Assembly: GCA_013397935.1 (NCBI GenBank)
Contig: VZRN01005622.1
Location: forward strand, 7,043,997 to 7,107,996
DNA from: Dasyornis broadbenti
Taxonomy: Eukaryota > Chordata > Aves > Passeriformes > Dasyornithidae
Direction of reading: 5' to 3'
Length of the DNA stretch: 64,000 nucleotides
The notes beneath the pieces were generated by a model. It saw only the letters and a program-made list of their open reading frames with translations, did not search any database and was not told the origin of the DNA. This document shows, one piece after another, positions 1 through 12,300 of this stretch (its first letter is position 1; every line of letters starts with the position of its first letter). A program made the translations under genes and the position numbers.

Positions 1-1295
1 ATCTGGGATTTTATCTGCCTGTCCAAACATTCTTTGATGCAGAAACCAGACAATCAGGAGAACTGTGCTTTTCCCCAACCTATAAGCAGAGCTATCTATA
101 AGGAAAGAATTCCCACGTGACCAAGAACCAAGAATGTTATTGATTTCCCTGCTTAATGGGTTTCAGTGATGAAAAATCATGTCACATCACAAATCAAAAT
201 GAATTGTGTAAAAAGATAAATCACAGGCTGCATGAAGTGTGCAGGAACGCTTAAGCACAAAAAATAACACATTTTAAAAATGCACTTCTAAAAATGCATT
301 ACAGGAGAAAGACCTAAATTGTGTCTGATAAACTGTTTCCAGTTTATCCAAAGGTATTTTAAACACCTTAGAAATCTTTGCACAGTGAGATGTTATAAGG
401 ATTAACTTGGTGACAGAAATACAGCAGTTTGGAATCTAAGTGTAAAACACTGCTGGTCAGATTCCAGCAATCTCAGTCCTGTTGAGCACTCTCTTTCCTG
501 GGCGTAACTGCATTAATTTCAATAAAACCACTTGCACAGCATGTCTCTTCTCAGCATAAAGAATTTAGTCATGGCACGGTCTAATCTCTGCGATTTTTCT
601 TCAACTGCTTTGCCTTTCCCAAAGAAGTGCAATGATTTAATCATGATTACCAATGCAATTAAATTCAGAATACAGTGTAATCGTGAGAAGACAAAAATTA
701 GTGCATGTTTACTGTGTCCAAAGTGCTAATTGTTACAGTAGCATAAAAACTTTTGGAAAGCTCCAGTAATAACCTGGCTGCACATAATGAATATTAAAAT
801 AGATAGACAACTTTGTGCTCTGTTTAAAAGAGTTCTCTAAAATGCACCAAATTTAGATAAATTTTCTGTTAAAAAATGTCAGTAAAGCCATGGTCAACCC
901 ATGTATAGAGAAGCACTGTACAAAATTCTTTCATGGGCTCCTGCCCATAGGTATGTGACCTTTAAATATTCCCATTATTTTGGTCTGGTACTCCAGCTAG
1001 TTTAAAATGAGTGCAGAGTCAGACTGAGCAGGCTAGGATTATAGGCAGATTTTGTCCTGGGCATCACAGAGCAATAATACAATATTCTATAAATGATAAA
1101 GAAATATCATGATTAATAGCAGAGCATTAATAAGGTATTCTGCAAAAGACAGATATCATGATTAATGACATAGATATGGATAAAGATCTTTCAGGTTTTG
1201 GAGAAGGAGCGTACTGCACAGGAAATTCTACTAAAACAGCCTATTCTTCCCAGCTGCTGGTGAAAAAAAAATGAAGAATTTTCATGGCAACTCAC
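1..1295. other. AT-rich non-coding stretch
   Basis: No gene is visible here. The sequence is AT-rich with scattered stops in all frames. A 14-base word (atatcatgattaat) occurs at 1104-1117 and again at 1153-1166, a small imperfect local duplication. The stretch would be intronic, or lie downstream of the last visible exon, if the minus-strand exon at 1296-1364 is real. Confidence 0.6.
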
Positions 1296-1364
1296 CATTT
1301 CACTGTTACCAGGCACACCTGGATTGTGAACTCGTGGTGGAATCCATTGCTCATAGTTTATCAC
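1296..1364 (-). CDS. Candidate coding exon (minus strand), unidentified gene
   Basis: On the minus strand a long pyrimidine tract ending in gccatctag leads into 69 bases that end at a strong donor, ATG|gtgagttg. The segment is 23 codons, phase 0 at both ends, with no stop. It includes NYEQWIPPRVHNPG. GC is about 45 percent, against roughly 30 percent in the A/T-rich flanks, and the change coincides with the splice sites. I do not recognise the protein family. It would be the most 3' of the exons visible in this window. The alternative is a chance pseudo-exon. The splice signals and the composition shift favour a real exon, but nothing here proves transcription. Confidence 0.42.
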
Positions 1365-2561
1365 CTAGATGGCAAGAAAAGTAAAATAATAAAGAAAAAA
1401 AATACAATTTACATAAGATGAATAAGCATAATTAGCATCATGTGACTGAATATTGATGAGAGCTTGGCAGATTTTCAACCTGATACTGTGTGGATGTGAA
1501 AGTAAAAGACTGACATACACGAGCTGACACCCACTGAAATAATTTTAATATTGAGCTGCCTTGGTTTCCTCAGTTATCTGGGGCTCAATAACATCTTGGA
1601 GACATCACAGTGTAAAGTGGTACCATGGCAGAGCCATGCATTATAGAATGGTATCCTTGGATCCCAGCCTGGATCTTGGCTTTCCTTGCTCAATGAGAGG
1701 AAAGCCAGAGAAGATGTCCCTCAGCAGCAACCCCCCAGCTGAAGAGCATCACTGATGCAGTTCTAAAAAGCGGTCTTGCTTCATTCACTTCATTTTTCCT
1801 GGGGATGTTGAGCGCCAAGGGTGTGAGTTTGAACTGGATTAAGAATGTGGAGAAAATGGGACAATCCTCAGAACAAAGACAATACTGTTCACATTTTCAT
1901 CATCTGCCCAGAAGACATTTCTTGGTCACAGTGGCCTCAGGAGAAGAACACCATGGGAATACACTCTCCCTGGGGCACTGCTGCAATCCCTAGTGGGCAA
2001 GCCTGACAGTGCCTACAGCTTATCGGGAAAGTAATGAACACTGGCCTTTTTTCTTCATGAATATGAATGGCATGTTGAAGGCTGAACGCAACCTCAGAAT
2101 TTACGTGAGAAATGAGGCATGAAACATTTTTGAAAATGTATTAGCCCAAAGACTGCATTACTGGATATTTCATGTCCTTCCCAATATGCTACAAAGCCTT
2201 CGAGCCATCAAGGGAGCCCTGCGAGACACGAGTAAATAAGAACAAAGGTATGAAAAATAAATGCAGAAAGTAAAGGTACTTTTTATGGTAAGGCACAGTT
2301 ATTGCAGTGCTCATGCTGTATCCCTCAACCTGTACTTCTGTTTCAAGCCTCATTTTCCAGCACTTACAGAATGAATGGAATGAATGAATGTCAGTTTAGG
2401 ACATGGAGAAGGATTAAAGCTTTTGTGAAGCACTCAGGGAAACTTATTGGCTTTCTCTTTTTTATTTCTTTCTGTTTTTTTTTTTTTTTTCTCCAAAAAA
2501 AGGAAAAAAATCTAAAGTGTTCATCTGTGCTGTTTACTCCTGCTTGTAAATTGCCTCTTCC
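1365..2561. other. Non-coding stretch, no feature seen
   Basis: This is AT-rich sequence with a T16 run at 2475-2490 just upstream of a CR1 fragment. Short ORFs on either strand look like background. No RNA gene or repeat family was recognised. Confidence 0.5.
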
Positions 2562-2830
2562 ATGTCTCATAGAATCACAAGCTCCCACAGAACAGCTGGG
2601 ACAAGAATGCATTTTTTGGGGACTGTCCAGTCTAACTCCCTGCTCAAAACAGGTCACCAGAACAAGTTTCAGAGGTCCATCTCCTGGCAGGAGTATCTCC
2701 AAAGATGGACTTTTCACACCCTCTCTAGGAAGCTTTGTCAGTGTCTGACCTCCCCTGATGCTACAAAAGTGCTTTCTTTATGTGAAGGGCAATTTCCTGT
2801 ATCTCAGTTTTTGCCCATTGCTCCATTAAA
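2562..2830 (-). mobile_element. CR1 LINE fragment, 3' end, reverse orientation
   Basis: Reading the plus strand, tcatagaatcac begins the block. This is the reverse complement of the usual CR1 3' terminus. It is followed by diverged forms of the CR1 3' region: a stretch about chief-word ctaactccctgctc, a leucine/serine-coding 'tctctaggaagctttgtcagtg' type segment, and 'cccattgctcc' near 2815. CR1 is the dominant avian non-LTR retrotransposon, copies of which are nearly always 5' truncated. This copy is short and strongly diverged, so it is old and inactive. The ORFs covering it on both strands are by-products. Confidence 0.75.
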
Positions 2831-3433
2831 TTCCTGAGAGTAGCAGCCTGTAATTCCCTGGACTTTCTAGGACAGCTCAGGTGTGTGAGCTATCCCACCC
2901 AATTCTGTGATCCTGAGGCTGCAGCTGTGCAACTGCATGCAGACTTTTAATTCCTCCTATCTGTTCCCCATGCTGTGCGCATCAGCAGACAGGCACTTCA
3001 TGAGGACACTCATTTGTGCTGATTTTACAGAAAAAGTGTTGAGAGATTCCCCCATAATGCTGTTCTCTCAGCATTTCCTTATTTGTGTGCATAATGTAGA
3101 GCAGCAAATGAATACAGATATAATCAGACTATTTTGGAAGCTTAAAAGAGAATTATAGCAATGCTACCTTGATGATAATGAAGACGAGAGGTAACAATCA
3201 CTAGAATTCAAAATAATGCCATTAAACTCGAGTTTTTTAAAAAGCAAGTGCAATAGGTTTTAAATTGATACCAAAGTTTGGAGGGGTCCAAGCCCCTACA
3301 GATCATCATTCATGCATCCCAAAAAAGCATCTTCAAATGCTTTGATTAGTCAAAAATAGAGCTTTTCTTCTAAAATGGGGCAAATGGTTCATGGGGAAAA
3401 GTTTTAAGGGATTTTATGGGAACTTATACTTAC
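2831..3433. other. Non-coding stretch
   Basis: No gene was recognised. A 33-base minus-strand segment around 3167-3199 has an acceptor-like and a donor-like edge and is open in two frames, but it is too short to separate from background. Confidence 0.4.
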
Positions 3434-3479
3434 AGCAAACACAGGCCTCATTCCCTTTTCCCTCCATAGTCTGCCATGT
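3434..3479 (-). CDS. Weak candidate exon (minus strand)
   Basis: This is a 46-base segment. On the minus strand it follows an acceptor-like ggtcattcctcag and ends at a donor-like GCT|gtaagtata. Two frames are open. The one entered in phase 2 and left in phase 0 reads HGRLWREKGMRPVFA and would splice in frame into the 1296-1364 exon. The short length means an open frame is expected often by chance. It is listed because its phase fits both neighbours. Confidence 0.2.
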
Positions 3480-6400
3480 CTGAGGAATGACCTTTGAGAT
3501 TTTAACCAGGAGCCAGTCATAAAGCTGCCATGGCAGGATAAGGGCAGAGCCAGAGATCCCTTACACTAAGGGAAGAACTATTGCAGGAAATCAAAGAGTA
3601 ATCTTTCTCCACAATACTTAGAAAATGAGAGGAAGAATCAGAGAAAGAGAATGAAAGATGCAAAAGAAAAAGACTTATTTTCTCTTTTCCTTCCTCCTCA
3701 GCTACTCTTCTGGCAGCTGGGAGAGGAGATAATCATGGGAACAAACAATGCAGAGACAGATAAAACCCTGAGGGAAAGCAGGAGAAACCTGGGACGCATT
3801 GACTTTCAAGGCACTGGTTTCCAATACGGTTGACTGTTCCCCGATATGCAGATCATTTGACTCTTTTTTTTTTGAACCCAGATCTCGTCTTTGACCTACA
3901 CTGGAGCTAAGCACTGCCTAAACATTGGTTCTTCACAGTTCTCTGTCTTATCTCAGATGCCTTCAGGGTGATGAATGTACATTTTTTTTTTTTTTTAATT
4001 GGTTTTAACCTAAACATCCAAAAGGACTCCAGACATTGTACAGAAACAACAGAGGAAAGTCAGCTCGGAGCCTTTTCTAAAAGTTTAATGCTCACCTTGA
4101 ATCTAAAACTTTTCTGCAAAGGAAAATTTAATAGATTTTCAGCTTCTAAATAATTTTATTGTATTAATTCCTCATTTAGAACACACACATATAGACAAGT
4201 ATGTTACACATTTTTAGTCCCAGACTGGGTAAACTGTTATGTCCTGTGAGATCAGCAAAGCTAAGCTGGTTTGCAACAGGTAGGAATTGAAGTAACACAT
4301 TATCAGAGCAAGCATTGGACTGGAAGTGATGTAAAACCCAAACACCAGTCATTCCAATTCCAGAGCTACGAGTCTTTCTCCTCACCTCTGCTGTTCACCA
4401 GCTGATGGGTTGTTACCTACTTTTTTGGTTTTGTTATGACTGTGCAAACCCAAGGGTCAGAATTCATAAATTGCTCATGCCAGTGGGATGACTAATACAG
4501 TATTAGGAAGAGGAGATATGGTATAAGTTTATAGAAATTCAGAGAGCATCAGGATACATATGCCAATATGGATCAGGCAAGACAGATTTAAACACTTAGT
4601 ATAGATCTCGCCAGACGCAGTTCTAGCACATCAATTTAGCAGAAATGTATTTATTCACTCAGGGAAAGAAAAGGTTTTCTAGGCAGTGAAATCCATATGG
4701 CCTGCATAAGTAACGTCATGAACAACTTTGGTAGTCACCAGAGTGTTCTTTTAAACTCAGCTTCTAAAATACAGAGGCATACTGAGTATGAAGTTTAGGC
4801 TAGGCAAGTGCTGAATGGAAACAAGAAATGAAATTTTACTTGAATGAAATTTTAGATTCTGAAAAAAAGAGCAGTTGTTTCACCTGACATGTTGTTTCTT
4901 CTATCTTCTTTCCTTGCAGCAAATGTATTCCATCAGCAATAATATTATCTTCTGTGAATTATGACCAGAAAAGAGAAAACATGCTTTAAAATGTCCTGCT
5001 TTATGTTTTTATGAGGAATATCATTTGAATTGCACTTGATGTTTCGAGCTGACATTTTGACTCCCTGAAGTTAATCTTATATCATTTAAGCATACATTTT
5101 ATCTTAAACTGCTTTGAAGTGAGACTGCAGAACAAATTGGCAAACTGACTCACAGAAAGAAAAGTCATTCATGCTTATTTCTTCTTCTGTACTTATTCGT
5201 CAGTTTACTCACCCAGAACCCCACTGAGACCTTCCTCTTGCCCTGCTAATTTACAGCAGCAAAGTCCAGAATATTCATATAAAAAATGAAAGGCAAAAAT
5301 GATCTTTTCAACTGAGATATGTTTAGTTTGGATTAGATTAGAAATTGCTTTCAAAGGATGAGCATTCTCCCGTCTCTTGTGATAAATGAAAGTTTGCATG
5401 GGAAGAGTATTAACCTTCACTACAACAACGAGCAATAATAGGTAAAAAAGGTCTGAAAAGTTATTTTAAGCAAGGCTATTTTGAAAGATCTACTTTTACT
5501 TCTAATCTTAAGGCAAAGCACCCACCCTTATACAACTGTAGGACGGCTCTAGTGGTTAGATTGCATCAAAATAGATATCAGGATCACTCCAATATTTTAC
5601 AGGAAGGAAAAAAACCATGAAGAAAAATATCTGCTAATCACACCACATTTTCTAAAGTCACTAGAAAACAGCAGGAATATGTTGGGATTTTTTTTCTCAT
5701 TAATCTAATTTGGCATCCTTATTGCTTGGGTGGAATGCCTTACAGCATCAGTAGTTCTTCTGTTTGCAAAGGGACAGCTTACTGAACATACAGATCCACA
5801 AAAACTAACTGTAGGCAGGCGAGACTGATTGCACTGTGTTCCCTGCAATTAACAGGAAAAGAAAGAGTAATACAGGGAATAATTCTGCGTGACTTAGATC
5901 CTTTAGTTATCACATGGAAAAGTGTCTGAATGTGATCATTAAAATTTATATTCAAAGAGGCACATCAGATCCTGGTCCAGATTTGAGGTTGCCTTAAGCA
6001 CCTACAAATCTCCCTGAAGTAACTGAGGGCCTGGTGTCTGCCAGTCTGGTTGTTTATTTCATTATAAATGAAATGTTCATCATTTAATTAGCTGGACTTC
6101 CAGGAGCACCATAACTCATGTTAAGCAGTGCTTATGCAATACCAGATTAACAGAACTGGGTTCTTTCTGGGCCTCAGGATAACTTGTTTTCGTCTCCTGC
6201 AGGCATCTCTGCACACTGCAGCCCTGGGTTCTGCGAGATTACTATGAAGTTAAATCTTGCAGTGTTCAGCCCTTTGCCCCCAAGTCCTCTTACAGCCTAA
6301 GCCAAAATACTGTTATTGAGTAGCTGTTTGCAGATGAATCACAAATACCGTGGGGCAGCATATCATGTCCTTAACCTGAAAGACTACATGCAGTGACACT

Positions 6401-6573
6401 GCTTCGACGTCACATTGTTCAAACCCAAATTAAAACAGCAAGTTATTAAAGCGAACCTTAGAGATCCCCCCCAACAATGTCTTTTGACAGCCATAACCTG
6501 CACCCACAGTGCTCTTACATCTTGCCTTGATCAACTCTCCAGCCCCACTGAGTTATGGAATAAGGTATTTGTG
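3480..6573. other. Non-coding stretch
   Basis: This is AT-rich sequence with a T15 run at 3982-3996. A plus-strand acceptor-like pyrimidine tract ends near 3701 and another near 4918 (ttccttgcag). Neither leads to a recognisable exon. No repeat family was recognised and no RNA gene is seen. Confidence 0.5.
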
Positions 6574-6885
6574 TTAAAAAACAACCAAACAACAACCAAA
6601 CCCTCCCCCCATCCCCCACAAAAAAAAAAAAAAAAAAAAACAAAAAAAAAAAACAAAAAAAAAAAACAAAAAAAAAAAACAAAAAAAAAAAACAAAAAAA
6701 AAAAACAAAAAAAAAAAACAAAAAAAAAAAACAAAAAAAAAAAACAAAAAAAAAAAACAAAAAAAAAAAACAAAAAAAAAAAAACAACAAAAAAACCAAC
6801 CAACAAAAAAAAAAAACCAAACAAAAAATCCGAAAAACAAGCAAACACAAAACCAAACAAAACCCAAAAAGCCAAGCAAAAATAT
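6574..6885. repeat. A/C-rich tract with 13-bp minisatellite core
   Basis: An A-rich block on the plus strand. Its core, 6641-6771, has a C every 13 bases separated by twelve A (C at 6641, 6654, 6667 and so on to 6771), giving ten uninterrupted units of identical length. The 5' edge is a run of 21 A after a C-rich patch (6601-6619). The 3' edge degenerates into mixed CAA/CCAA/CAAA sequence to about 6885. Because 13 is not a multiple of three, translation cycles through lysine with periodic T, N and Q. That produces a spurious 158-residue plus-strand ORF and three Phe-rich minus-strand ORFs. Confidence 0.93.
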
Positions 6886-8355
6886 AGGTGAACTACAGAT
6901 AGAGCTGCAGTGTCCTTGTCTTCCTAGTCTGGCAATGGGTACCTGTCAGTTCCCTGTGGAACGAATTAGGAGCAGTGGAGAATTGCATCCACTGGCTCTG
7001 AGAGGTGTCAGTTCTTCCCTGTTTGTCTCCAAAATCTTTCATGGAAGCCCAATGACTGTGACTTCTACAGCCAACTTTTCAACCATGATGCTTTTAGGCT
7101 GGCAGATCTCATAAAGATGATTTAAGTTTGGCCTTGTTAGCAAAGGTAAAAATTCCTGCTGTGGAAGGAATATATGTTTTCATATGTGGCTGTGGTATAG
7201 ATATGTTTTCACTGGGTTTTCAGCCTGGAAAACTTGGGTTTGTGGATGTTATAATGCACATGCTGTCATCAAGGGCTTCATCCAAAGGTTGCCAGTGTCT
7301 GTGGATGTCTCTCCCCAGATTTCAGTGAGATTTGAGACAGGTCTGTGGATACAGCTCTGAAGAAAGCAGAGAAGTCTGTGCTGACCATGACACATGGCTT
7401 TTTAAATCTAACAGAAATTCATATTATGCAATAGACTTGCAGACCTTGAAGGATTATCTCTGCTAAGAGAAAAGTTTGATCAATAGTGACGAATTATCTT
7501 GATCAATAGTGATACACTGTAAATCTCCTTCCAAAGGTTTTCACCACTGTGTGAAGGGGACTTCCCCTGAAATAATTTTACTGCAGTAGGGGAAAGGGAG
7601 ATTTTTATTTAGCTGCCAGCTTTGCTTCCTGTTCCCTCTGGGCGCTGCCCTTCAATTACAACACTTGTCAGCTTTTAAAATGTGCACTGCTCCTTTTGCA
7701 TGCTTTGGATATTTAAAAGGGTAAAAAATGCCTGGAGTAGAAAAGACTTTGCAAGAAGGTCAAAAAGTTCTGCTTTCTCATTCAGCCTCTCCCCACTTCC
7801 AATCCAGCAACCTCTGGAGTATCATTTGAAGAATCATTCCAAAATGGTTTTGGTTAAAAGTAGGACTTGACTGGAGACAAATGTATAATATTTCTTTCAC
7901 TTATCATTAGAACCTGTTCCTTGCAAGCCAATGAGATTTACTGAAGGTCTCTTTTCCCCTCACTAGTTCAGTACAAGAGCAGAATTCTTCTAAACCTTCC
8001 TGTCATCTCTTGTTTTGGGTTCTGGTCCAAGAAACCAATTTTTCCCATAGATGGACAAATGCTATTGGTATTGCAATTTCAGATCTCTTTCCAAACATTT
8101 AAGAGTTTAACTTCAATTGGTGAAGTGAACAAAATCCAGAGGGAAAGTTCGCGCCCTGTGCTTTGCTTTCTTTGTCATATCCAGGTCATAGTGGAATCTC
8201 CCATCAGTGAATGATCTCTAGACCATTTCTGCAGGAGATATTCCCACTTTGTTTGTTTTAAGTTGAGAACAAAACATACATCCACTTTAATCTCACATAT
8301 CCTGGTTTCTGCTTCTGCTGAGCCTTGTCTGATTATGCAACAGAAAGAGACGTAC
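6886..8355. other. Non-coding stretch
   Basis: No gene was recognised. A 14-base word (ttgatcaatagtga) is repeated at 7476-7489 and 7499-7512, a local duplication. The small ORFs look like background. Confidence 0.5.
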
Positions 8356-8389
8356 CTTAATTTTGAAAATACAAATATAAATGCCATTC
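8356..8389 (-). CDS. Weak candidate exon (minus strand)
   Basis: This 34-base segment follows a minus-strand acceptor-like ttgatgttgcttccag and ends at donor-like AAG|gtacgt. Entered in phase 1 it reads MAFIFVFSKL and leaves in phase 2, which fits the candidate exons on either side. Upstream in the same frame the sequence is also hydrophobic (ALIICLMLLPG). A longer exon encoding a membrane segment is therefore possible, but no convincing acceptor is seen for that version. Low confidence because of its length. Confidence 0.18.
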
Positions 8390-9018
8390 CTGGAAGCAAC
8401 ATCAAGCAGATTATCAAAGCATTTTGATTTTTAAAGGCCAGTTTGTGTTTAAATAGGTGAGGTGACTGCTCACTTGTTAATACTCAATGTTATTTTAATG
8501 AATTTATATTGATACCCTCTTAAACAGCAACTTCCCATATATTAGCTGTAAGGTTGTTTTAATGAAGTTGGTCAGAACAGGTTTAGAAAGAGAATCAGAT
8601 AACGTATTTGCATCTAAAATTTTGCCAACCCTTTTACACCTGCCACAGAAAGTTTTCTTCTGAGAAAAGTTGCACTCTTTCCCTGTTGGATATCTGGGCT
8701 GTGTAAAATACCCAGGAAACATGGATTTTTTCAGGTGGCAAGCCCTGTACAACACAATATAGCAATTTACTGTAGGGAAAGTCTCCTGTGGCCCATGGGC
8801 TACAGAGTGAACTGGTCACAAAGTGTGTTCTTAGCTTCCCATTTTAAGATAAGCTTTATTTTAACTACTCTTTTCCCCCTTGAGGACAAAATAAATCTCT
8901 AAAAGACCTGACAAATTATTTAGCTGGATTATTGGTGAAAAATGAGAAATTTTCCTAGGTGCCCTTTTAAATACTTTGTGGAAAATGCAAAATCAGCTGA
9001 AATATGTTTAGCAATTAC

Positions 9019-9151
9019 CTTCAAGCTGACAGTGCCTTCTGATGTAGGAATCATTCTCCGGCTTCCTGGAACCCTGCCAAAGTGTGCCATTCACATTTTT
9101 CCTGTCTAAAGTAAAAGCACAGAGAGCAGTCACCCTGAATTCATAGCAAAC
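9019..9151 (-). CDS. Candidate coding exon (minus strand), possible FN3-like motif
   Basis: On the minus strand a good acceptor (tttcctgttatttcacag) opens a 133-base segment that ends at GAAG|gtaattgc. It encodes 44 codons plus one base without a stop, entering in phase 0 and leaving in phase 1. It starts VCYEFRVTALC. The YEFRVTA string resembles the F-strand motif of fibronectin type III domains, but the rest of the segment does not clearly continue such a domain. Two potential N-glycosylation sites (NGT, NDS) are visible. GC is about 47 percent, against about 35 percent in the flanks. A shorter version starting at 9101 also has a usable acceptor. The family is unassigned. Confidence 0.38.
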
Positions 9152-9271
9152 CTGTGAAATAACAGGAAATCCTACAAAAATAGCATCAGAATGCAAATCA
9201 AACAAGCTTGCAGAACACTGGAGCATCTGCTCAAACATGGAAATGAACTGATGATTTTGCAGTATAGGAAT

Positions 9272-9342
9272 ATGGATGGATGGATGGATGGATGGATGGA
9301 TGGATGGATGGATGGATGGATGGATGGATGGATGGATGGATA
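9272..9342. repeat. (ATGG)n microsatellite
   Basis: About 17 uninterrupted copies of the tetranucleotide ATGG/GGAT on the plus strand, ending in atatttattg. The purity suggests it is polymorphic in length. It creates ORFs with repeated MDGW on the plus strand and repeated HPSI on the minus strand, neither of which is a gene. Confidence 0.97.
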
Positions 9343-12300
9343 TTTATTGTGGTCAGATTTCAAGTTTTATCTTCTTTTATTACAGTCTAATACCTCATGT
9401 AACACTGTTAACACATGATTAGAATGATTGTTACCTTATCCCTGGATTTAAGACCTAGGATCCCACAGAACATCTGTGCCTTTATTTTGCTTCCAGGAAT
9501 TGTATAATTGTTATTATTTCAGTCTACCATTAACGAGCTAGGGTGTTTCCAAGGAATAACATCAAGGATGCCCACACCGATGTCCCATGCACTCCAAGGT
9601 CTGGAATGTCTCAGCCTGGACGGCAGAACTAGGCTGGCTTTGGGCAGGAGATGGCCATTCTCCTCCTGCCTCAGTGAACTTCAAAGTGCTCGTGCTTTAC
9701 AACATGTAGATAACTGTGAGGGGTTTGTGCTTTCTGGGTTTGTTTGGTTTGGTTTTGTTGAGTTTTATTTAATGCTGGGTTTTGCTCTGACTATTATGTC
9801 AGAAAATTTTCTTTATGAAAGCCCTTGCTGATCCTGTCAGGTGCTGGGAATTCATTAGAGCCTGTTTGCTGTGGACCAAATGATGCTGTTCTGCATGAAA
9901 GTCTTCCCAGTGCAGGGCTTCAGAGCAAAGCCTTGACACAGGGGAACTTTCATCTCTCTGAGACACGCTGTGGAATGGAGCCACATCATTACAGGAACAC
10001 ACAATAACTTTTTCACTCAGCAAGGACTAGATACAACAACTAAACCAAAACTCCAAAGAATAAATGAAAGCATGATAACAGGAAGCTCTCACTTAAAAAA
10101 AAAAAAAAAAAAAAAGAAATTTTACTTTTAAGAAGCTGATGATTATTTCCTATAGAGGATTTACAAAATAGAACCCATCGAAACACAAGTGTAGATAATA
10201 ATACACAGTGTCAGGATGGGTTTAACAAAACCCCTGAATTTCTTTCTTGGTTAACTTGTTTGTGAAAATTCTCACAAAGTAGTTTAAAATGGGAAAGGGC
10301 AGGGACCTGAATTTTATTAGATCAGAGACGTTTCAGGGTATTATTGAAATGATTGAAAGAAACACGGGACATGCTGAGTATTTCTAATGCTGTCCCATAA
10401 CAAATTCTTCATCTCAATGTGGTTTCTATGTTTCACTAGTTCGTTTTCAATCTCTACCTACAAATGTGTCTATGGAAAGCAGGGAAGAGGGGAGAATATA
10501 TTGATATCTTAATTCTATTTTTCCTTTTCCTTTGCATTTGCTCCAACAGCTGTAAAACAAATCAGACCCTTAATTAAAGTTGGCTCTCTGAGATTAGCAA
10601 GTAAACAGTAAATGATTTAAGCAGCTACTAACCAAATGCTTCATTTTCAGACATGGACTTCTGGATGGATCTAAAAGAATTAAAAGAATTTACCATTAGC
10701 TGAAAGTCAGAATGAAAAACTAAAGTGTGTTTAATCAAATATGGGTATTTTCAAACTAATTCTTCAAAGCAGGACACAGAGATTTAGCTATGCTATTCCC
10801 ACTGGCTTTAATTGGAATTGTCTCATTCACCCAATCATCTACTCCCACATGCCACACAAAGCTCTGAAAGCATCTGAGCTTTCATTCTGCAAGAATACAT
10901 GACTCAAATTTAATTTTTGGAATGAAGAATTCATGTTGGAATCAGGAACCCATCAGGAAGAAAAGAATATATACTTTTCTTTGGAAATGATCTAAAGTGT
11001 CCTACAACTTTTAGAAATTATTCCCTGAAGTTTAGTGACATAATAATGGATTGAACCAAAGAGTTCCATGTGAACATACCATCCCCAGGACCTTGAGTGA
11101 CATTTTAATGCCCCAGTAAACCTTCAGCTTTTTGCACATTTACATCAAGGATTAATCCTAACTCATGCTTCCGTCTGTGGTCAGTGGTTTATAGAGGGCA
11201 ACTTGAAGAATACAAAAAAAAAAATAAAAAATCTTTGAATAAAGGTTGTTTTGTTTCACTTTATCCATTAAAAACCCAGTGGAAGTGGAGAGTAGTTTAT
11301 GAGCAGTGACTGAAGCCAGAATGTTGCAGTGATGTAGTAGGGACTCTCTAATCTGTGAGAATGATCAGCAGAAGGGAAAGAGCACAAAACCTGGGATCCC
11401 TCTCCCATCTTCGCTCACATAGGTGCTGAAGGGTTTCCTGAGCAAGAGGGTGCAACTGAACTATTGTGAGTTTTTTAAGGAACTGGGCTGTACCCACTAC
11501 TTCCTTTTAAAATCACTTGGATTTCTCGATTCCAGAATTCCACAATTTAATTCTTATTGTCTAAACAAAGGATATTTCTGTTAATTTTATTTCTGCTAAT
11601 CTATACAATTTGGTGCTTCTTTGTTGCCCCATTGTAGGAAACAAAGAATGATTAATTCCTCATTCACTTCCTCCCTACCTACAGGAAAGGTCAATGGGAA
11701 AATTGCTGCGTTATCACTGGGAGTGTCATGCCAGGATAGTGAGGGCTGGACACAATGAAATAATTTTCATTACAAAATCTTTTCATGTTGGCTCAAACTA
11801 TTTTTTTCCAGATCACTCTTTTTTTTTTTTTNTCCCAGTTCTCTTTTTTTTTTTTTTTTTTTTAATTGATCACTCAAATGATCTTGACAACGCTTCTAAA
11901 TTCAGATAATTTGTCTAGAATAGGATGAGGTTTCAAATAGAATAGTTTTATTCGCATTGTAAGATTTGACATTGTAGCTATAGACTGCTATTTTATTCCT
12001 GGGGCAGACCTAGTTCTGATCTAAGCATGACAGTTTCTGGCATCCAGGCGATTGCATCATATTTGGTAGAGCTTGGTAAGGCCTACATGGTAGTTTGACT
12101 TCTTTTAAAGTATAAAAGAACTGTGATAAATCCATGAGTAATAGAGTTATGTCCATATTTTAATTAATGAAATTTTGGGGGCAGTTTCACTGAGCCCTGG
12201 CTGGTGACACAGTTGAGATCTCCCAGATGAGTGCACACATCTCTGTGTTTGCAGCTGATAAGTTACTAGTGTTTTTATCAGATGACCAGAAATAGATTAA

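Noticed and set aside
3651..3833. 60-residue plus-strand ORF behind a strong pyrimidine tract ending near 3701
   Set aside because: No donor is found at its end, the ORF starts before the acceptor, and no family is recognised.
6415..6891. 158-residue Lys-rich plus-strand ORF and Phe-rich minus-strand ORFs
   Set aside because: They are translations of the 13-bp A-rich minisatellite, with a residue pattern that follows directly from the repeat.
9191..9418. ORFs with repeated MDGW or HPSI
   Set aside because: They read through the ATGG microsatellite and have no other protein-like content.
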